A DNA stretch of 64,000 bases from an alpha proteobacterium U9-1i (GTDB lineage Bacteria; Pseudomonadota; Alphaproteobacteria; Caulobacterales; Aquidulcibacteraceae): positions 248,001 to 312,000 of the forward strand of contig BBSY01000001.1 of the NCBI GenBank assembly GCA_000974665.1. Reading direction: 5' to 3'. How positions within the stretch are numbered: the stretch's first letter is position 1; each line of letters begins with the position of its first letter. This document shows, piece after piece, positions 60,424 through 64,000 of the stretch. The translations under genes and the position numbers were made by a program. The notes under the pieces were generated by a model that did no database searches, had not been told where the DNA came from, and was given only the letters and a program-made list of their open reading frames with translations.

Positions 60424-61452
60424 TTGGCGCAACAGCTCACGACGGCGCGCGACACGCGCATTTCATCGCGCATGTTCGGCATCGCCGAGACATTGTTCCT
60501 GCTGGCGGGATTCTCGCTGATCGCAGGGCAATTGGCGCCGCTGATCGGCGTGCCGACACGCTCAGACCGCAACGCGCTCTTGTTCGACACGCCCATTCCG
60601 CAATGGTTCGCGGCGGCGGAAGCGGAAGCGCAATGGCTCGGCTTGCGCTTTGGGCTCACTTTGCTGGCGGCGTGGCTGATTTGCGCGTGGCGGCGCGGGC
60701 CGACGCGGCGCGAAGCCGGCCTATCGTTTGGCGATCGTTCGCCGTTAGCGTTGATCGGCTTAGGCCTCGGCGTTTGTCTCGTTGTGCTCATCCCCGTTCA
60801 CGTCGCCCAAGCGATCCACAGCGTACATCCTTTGGGCGCCAATACGCCGATGTGGGATCTGTTCGCGCGCAACGAATGGACACCCGATTTCTGGCTGTTC
60901 ATGGCCGCCAGCAGCTTTGTGCTGGTGCCGATCGTCGAAGAATTGTTTTTCCGCAGCTACATGGTTTCGCGATTGCGCGAGAATTTTAGCGCGGGCGGCG
61001 CTGTCATACTGTCAGCGATACTGTTCTGGGTGTCTCACGGCCAGTACCTCAACACCGATCCGTATCTGATGATGTTCTCGATTTCAGCTTTGATCGGCGC
61101 GTCGATGCTGGCCTGGATGATGGTGTATACAGGCTCCGTGCTTCCGGCGGTGGCGGCGCACATGCTGCTGAATATTCCGGGCGACACCTGGTACCACGTC
61201 GGCTGGGTGATTGCAGGCGTGGCCATCCTGATCTGTTACCGTCGCACCGCCGCGCGCTTATTCATGGATTACGCGCGGCTTATCGCAAGCACGCGAGAAT
61301 GGCTGTTGCTGGTCGCTGTTGGCGCGGTGATGTTTGCGCTGGTTCTGTTCATTCGCAGCGAGCCGCGCTCGGTTTATCCCGTCGCGGGCTTGTTTCTGCT
61401 GTTGGCGCTCGCCAGCCTGACGCGGCGGCGCACCAACGAGAATTCGCGATGA
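60424..61452 (+). CDS. CPBP-family intramembrane metalloprotease
   Basis: Integral membrane protein of 342 residues with about eight helices. The active-site motif EELFFR (172-177) matches the EExxxR of CAAX-protease/bacteriocin-processing (CPBP) enzymes; ILFWVSHG and AHMLLN hold the two further histidines. Start is TTG 60424 with GGGAGG five bases upstream; the frame extends back to 60376 without a ribosome-binding site. Family members process prenylated or peptide substrates or give self-immunity. Context suggests a role in the BlaI/BlaR envelope response. Confidence 0.85.
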   Translation: MAQQLTTARDTRISSRMFGIAETLFLLAGFSLIAGQLAPLIGVPTRSDRNALLFDTPIPQWFAAAEAEAQWLGLRFGLTLLAAWLICAWRRGPTRREAGLSFGDRSPLALIGLGLGVCLVVLIPVHVAQAIHSVHPLGANTPMWDLFARNEWTPDFWLFMAASSFVLVPIVEELFFRSYMVSRLRENFSAGGAVILSAILFWVSHGQYLNTDPYLMMFSISALIGASMLAWMMVYTGSVLPAVAAHMLLNIPGDTWYHVGWVIAGVAILICYRRTAARLFMDYARLIASTREWLLLVAVGAVMFALVLFIRSEPRSVYPVAGLFLLLALASLTRRRTNENSR

Positions 61453-61465
61453 CGCGGCTCCCGGC

Positions 61466-61696
61466 CTAGTGGCCGTCCGCGCCCTCAGCCAACACGAAGC
61501 GGCGGTCGCAATAGAGGCATTCGACGAAGCTTTCCTCGCCCATGTCGTAGAACACGACCGGATGCCCCAAGGCCCCGCCGCCGCCGTCGCACTTTACGCG
61601 CTTGGCTTGCGAAACAATCACTTCCGGCGCCGGGCGCGCGTCGGGATGGCCGGGCGTCATTTGGTCGGTGGCGGGGTTGTGAGGCAATTTCGACAT
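61466..61696 (-). CDS. CHCC zinc-finger protein, NDUFS6-like
   Basis: Small zinc-binding protein of 76 residues, resembling the bacterial counterpart of respiratory complex I accessory subunit NDUFS6. Ligands are C36, H45, C60 and C63, within CDGGGGALGHPVVFYDMG and VECLYCDRRFVLA. Alphaproteobacteria, the ancestors of mitochondria, carry this subunit of complex I. It converges with the CPBP gene across 13 bases. Confidence 0.88.
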   Translation of the reverse strand: MSKLPHNPATDQMTPGHPDARPAPEVIVSQAKRVKCDGGGGALGHPVVFYDMGEESFVECLYCDRRFVLAEGADGH

Positions 61697-61790
61697 GAGT
61701 TTAGACCGGCTCGCTTGAAGCGTGGGCGTTCGGCCCGTACCTAGAGCGCATCGCGCGCCCGCGCAATCGGGCGCCTAGCCGCAAAGCCCC

Positions 61791-62747
61791 ATGCTCGCTC
61801 CAAGCCCACAACCCGATTACGCCATCGAAGCTCACGGCCTCGACAAAACCTATCGCGCTCAGGGCAAGCAGCCCGAGATGCACGCGCTGAAGAGCGTCGA
61901 TCTCGCCATACCGCGCGGCTCGTTTTTTGGTTTGCTGGGCCCGAACGGCGCCGGCAAGTCCACCTTCATCAACATCCTCGGCGGGCTGGTGACCAAATCC
62001 GGCGGCACGGCCGCGATCTGGGGCAACGACATCACCACCGATCCGATGAATGCGCGCGGCGCCATCGGCATCGTGCCGCAAGAAATCAACATGGACCCGT
62101 TCTTCAGCCCAGCTGAAACGCTGGAGCTGCAGGCCGGCTATTACGGCGTGCCCAAAGCCGAACGAAGGACCGAGGAAATTTTGAAGGCGGTTGGCCTCTG
62201 GGATAAACGCGACGCCTATGCGCGCACGCTGTCCGGCGGCATGAAGCGCCGGCTGCTCGTCGCCAAGGCGATGGTGCATACCCCGCCCGTCCTGGTGCTC
62301 GATGAGCCTACGGCCGGCGTTGACGTCGATCTACGCCGCCAGCTTTGGGACTACGTGCGCGAACTGCACGCCCGTGGCACGACGATCGTGCTGACAACCC
62401 ACTATCTCGAGGAAGCGCAGGAGCTCTGCGACACCATTGCCATCATCCACCACGGCCAAGTCATCGCCTGCGAGCCAACGCCGCAGCTGATCGGCCGGCT
62501 TGACCGCAAGACGCTGGTGGTGACGCCGCGCGACGCGATTAGTCTGCCGCTGAAAGGCTTCGAGGATGTCACCGTCGCTATGCGCAAAAACGGCGCGCTG
62601 ACATTGACCTACCGCACTACGGAGCACCCGGTGGAGGAAATGCTGGACCGCGTCCGCGCCGCTGGGATCGCCATCAAGGATCTCTCGATCGAGGAAGCCG
62701 ATCTGGAAGACGTGTTCGTCGAACTCACGAAGGCGCCTGCGGCATAG
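61791..62747 (+). CDS. ABC transporter ATP-binding protein
   Basis: ABC ATPase of 318 residues with Walker A GPNGAGKST (50-58), signature LSGGMKRRLLVAKAM, Walker B VLVLDEPTAGVD and the switch histidine in LTTHYLEE. The extra C-terminal domain of about 90 residues and the long TLSGGMKRR-type pattern are typical of ABC-2-type export systems (YadG/NodI-like). No permease gene is encoded next to it in the window; the next gene is an aldo/keto reductase, so the permease must lie elsewhere or the gene is an orphan. Confidence 0.88.
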   Translation: MLAPSPQPDYAIEAHGLDKTYRAQGKQPEMHALKSVDLAIPRGSFFGLLGPNGAGKSTFINILGGLVTKSGGTAAIWGNDITTDPMNARGAIGIVPQEINMDPFFSPAETLELQAGYYGVPKAERRTEEILKAVGLWDKRDAYARTLSGGMKRRLLVAKAMVHTPPVLVLDEPTAGVDVDLRRQLWDYVRELHARGTTIVLTTHYLEEAQELCDTIAIIHHGQVIACEPTPQLIGRLDRKTLVVTPRDAISLPLKGFEDVTVAMRKNGALTLTYRTTEHPVEEMLDRVRAAGIAIKDLSIEEADLEDVFVELTKAPAA

Positions 62748-62761
62748 GCAAGGAAACGCGC

Positions 62762-63745
62762 ATGCAATACGTCCGCCTCGGCGCGAGCGGCCTGAAAGTC
62801 TCGCGCCTCTGCCTCGGCTGCATGAGCTACGGCGACGGCGCCAAGGGCGGCCATCCGTGGGCTATGGACGAAGCTCAGAGTCGCCCCTTCTTCAAACAAG
62901 CGCTCGAAGCCGGCATCAATTTCTTCGACACAGCGAATGTCTATTCAGGCGGCACGAGCGAAGAGTTCACCGGCCGCGCTCTGAAGGATTTCGCGCGTCG
63001 CGACGAGGTGGTGATCGCCACCAAGGTCCATGGCGAAATGCGCAAGTCCGATGCGAATGGCAGAGGCCTCTCGCGCAAAGCCATCCTCACCGAGATCGAT
63101 CACAGCCTGCGCCGCCTCGGCACGGACTATGTCGATCTCTACCAAATCCATCGCTGGGACTACGACACGCCGATCGAGGAAACGCTCGAAGCGCTGAACG
63201 ACGTCGTGAAGGCCGGCAAGGCGCGTTACATCGGCGCGTCATCGATGTGGGCATGGCAATTCATGCAAGCCCTGGCGCTGCAGAAGACCAATGGCTGGGC
63301 GCGCTTCGTGTCCATGCAGAACTATCTGAACCTGCTTTATCGCGAGGAAGAGCGCGAGATGCTGCCGCTCTGCCTCGATCAGGGCGTAGGCGTGATACCG
63401 TGGAGCCCCCAGGCGCGCGGTCGCCTCGCCCGCCCCGCCGGCGAAATCACGCAGCGCGCCCAGACCGACGAGTTCGGCAAGTACCTGTTCAAGCGAACGG
63501 AAGATGCCGATCGTGCGGTGATCGATAAGGTCGGCGAGATCGCCGCCGCGCGCGGTCTGCCCCGCGCGCACATCGCACTGGCGTGGGTCCTGGCTAAACC
63601 GGGCGTGGCCGCGCCCATCGTCGGCGCGACGAAGCCGGAGCATCTGAAGGACGCCGTCTCCGCCCTTGAGGTCAAGCTCAACGTCGAAGAAATCGCGGCG
63701 CTGGAAGCCCCCTACATTCCTCACAAGGTGGTGGGCTTTCAGTGA
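62762..63745 (+). CDS. Aldo/keto reductase
   Basis: NADPH-dependent oxidoreductase of 327 residues with the TIM-barrel family pattern. MQYVRLGASGLKVSRLCLG is the N-terminal signature, NFFDTANVYSGGTSEEFTGRAL carries the catalytic aspartate and tyrosine, VIATKVHGEM the lysine, YVDLYQIHRWD the histidine, and PIVGATKPEHLKDAV the cofactor-binding end. YghZ/Tas-like members use small aldehydes or ketones; the substrate is unknown. It starts 14 bases after the ABC gene and overlaps the next gene by four bases (GTGA). Confidence 0.9.
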   Translation: MQYVRLGASGLKVSRLCLGCMSYGDGAKGGHPWAMDEAQSRPFFKQALEAGINFFDTANVYSGGTSEEFTGRALKDFARRDEVVIATKVHGEMRKSDANGRGLSRKAILTEIDHSLRRLGTDYVDLYQIHRWDYDTPIEETLEALNDVVKAGKARYIGASSMWAWQFMQALALQKTNGWARFVSMQNYLNLLYREEEREMLPLCLDQGVGVIPWSPQARGRLARPAGEITQRAQTDEFGKYLFKRTEDADRAVIDKVGEIAAARGLPRAHIALAWVLAKPGVAAPIVGATKPEHLKDAVSALEVKLNVEEIAALEAPYIPHKVVGFQ

Positions 63746-64000
63746 CCACACAAACACTCGCCGGCTACTCAGCTCTCGCACTGCTCGCAGGCGTGCTGAT
63801 CCCGATCATGGCCGCGCTCTCCGGTGCGCTTGGGCGAACCCTAGATAGCCCGCAGTCAGCGTCGCTGATTGTGGTGGGCGGCGCGTTCGCAATGGTGCTG
63901 GCGTTCACACTGCTCAGCGGCGGCGCGAATTTTTCGCTGGCGCAACTCAAGCAAGCGAGCGCGCTGCAGCTCGTCGCCGGCTTTGGCATGGCGTTTTATC
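63742..64000 (+). CDS. DMT-superfamily exporter (YdcZ-like), 3' end outside window
   Basis: First 86 residues of an inner-membrane protein of the YdcZ/DUF606 type. A GTG start overlaps the aldo/keto reductase stop. The visible part has two helices, TLAGYSALALLAGVLIPIMAALSGALG with the family's GxxxPxMxAxxGxLG pattern, then SPQSASLIVVGGAFAMVLAFTLL. These proteins are small drug/metabolite transporter-superfamily exporters of unknown substrate. The rest lies past base 64000. Confidence 0.72.
   Translation, partial: MTTQTLAGYSALALLAGVLIPIMAALSGALGRTLDSPQSASLIVVGGAFAMVLAFTLLSGGANFSLAQLKQASALQLVAGFGMAFY

Noticed and set aside
1-64000. CRISPR array, tRNA, rRNA or insertion sequence
   Set aside because: No regularly spaced direct repeats, cloverleaf with conserved TTCGA arm, ribosomal motifs or transposase genes were noticed; the repeats seen are single palindromes and one short tandem array.

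Overview
The window is about 64 kb of GC-rich, gene-dense chromosomal DNA from an alphaproteobacterium. A Caulobacterales or Hyphomonadaceae-like source is most likely (inference). Reasons: a DivL-like kinase with tyrosine at the phospho-acceptor position and a CtrA-type TTAA-N7-TTAA box upstream; the ChvG/ChvI pair next to PTS-Ntr proteins; alphaproteobacterial gene order (trpF-trpB-trpA-accD-folC, trxA-addA-addB-murU-amgK-tsaE, divL, ahcY, HPr-EIIA-chvG-chvI); and families of intergenic palindromes. No tRNA, rRNA, IS element, prophage or CRISPR array was seen.

1-9.5 kb: a cut-off dicarboxylate symporter, a Baeyer-Villiger-type monooxygenase, then a nucleotide cluster of a deoxynucleoside kinase, a membrane-anchored Dcd/dUTPase-like protein and cytidylate kinase. 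A serpin C-terminal relic, two small envelope proteins, a YCII protein and a di-iron ferritin-like protein follow, then rpsA and ihfB. 9.5-15.7 kb: an SDR, a membrane histidine kinase, and a curli locus (csgF, csgG, a 17-repeat curlin and a second curlin whose start codons lie in a hairpin), then mscL. 15.8-30 kb: trpF/trpB/trpA/accD/folC on one strand, converging on trxA/addA/addB/murU/amgK/tsaE, which covers tryptophan, fatty acid and folate synthesis, recombination, cell-wall recycling and tRNA t6A.

30-41.6 kb: a ferredoxin reductase and ferredoxin pair, an M20 peptidase, DivL, a TonB-C-like membrane protein and a chromate-resistance-type operon (ChrB-like, ornithine-cyclodeaminase family, Fe/Mn SOD-rhodanese fusion, ChrA) with a divergent LysR regulator. 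41.6-50.5 kb: ahcY under a SAH riboswitch, an MscS-like channel, a lactonase-like lipoprotein, a gluzincin peptidase, HPr, EIIA and ChvG/ChvI, with no hprK between them. 50.5-64 kb: a P-loop kinase, exported proteins, polA, a nucleotidyltransferase, a PEP-mutase-family protein, a DUF3857/transglutaminase protein, a BlaI/BlaR-type regulon with a CPBP protease and two matching operators, an NDUFS6-like zinc protein, an ABC ATPase, an aldo/keto reductase and a cut-off DMT exporter.

Most gaps are short and none exceeds 300 bases without a feature. The points most worth checking are the SAH riboswitch, the DivL/CtrA-box pairing, the trpF/trpB junction with no normal trpB start, the membrane-anchored Dcd-like protein, the SOD-rhodanese fusion, the curli hairpin, and the BlaI-operator/CPBP protease unit.
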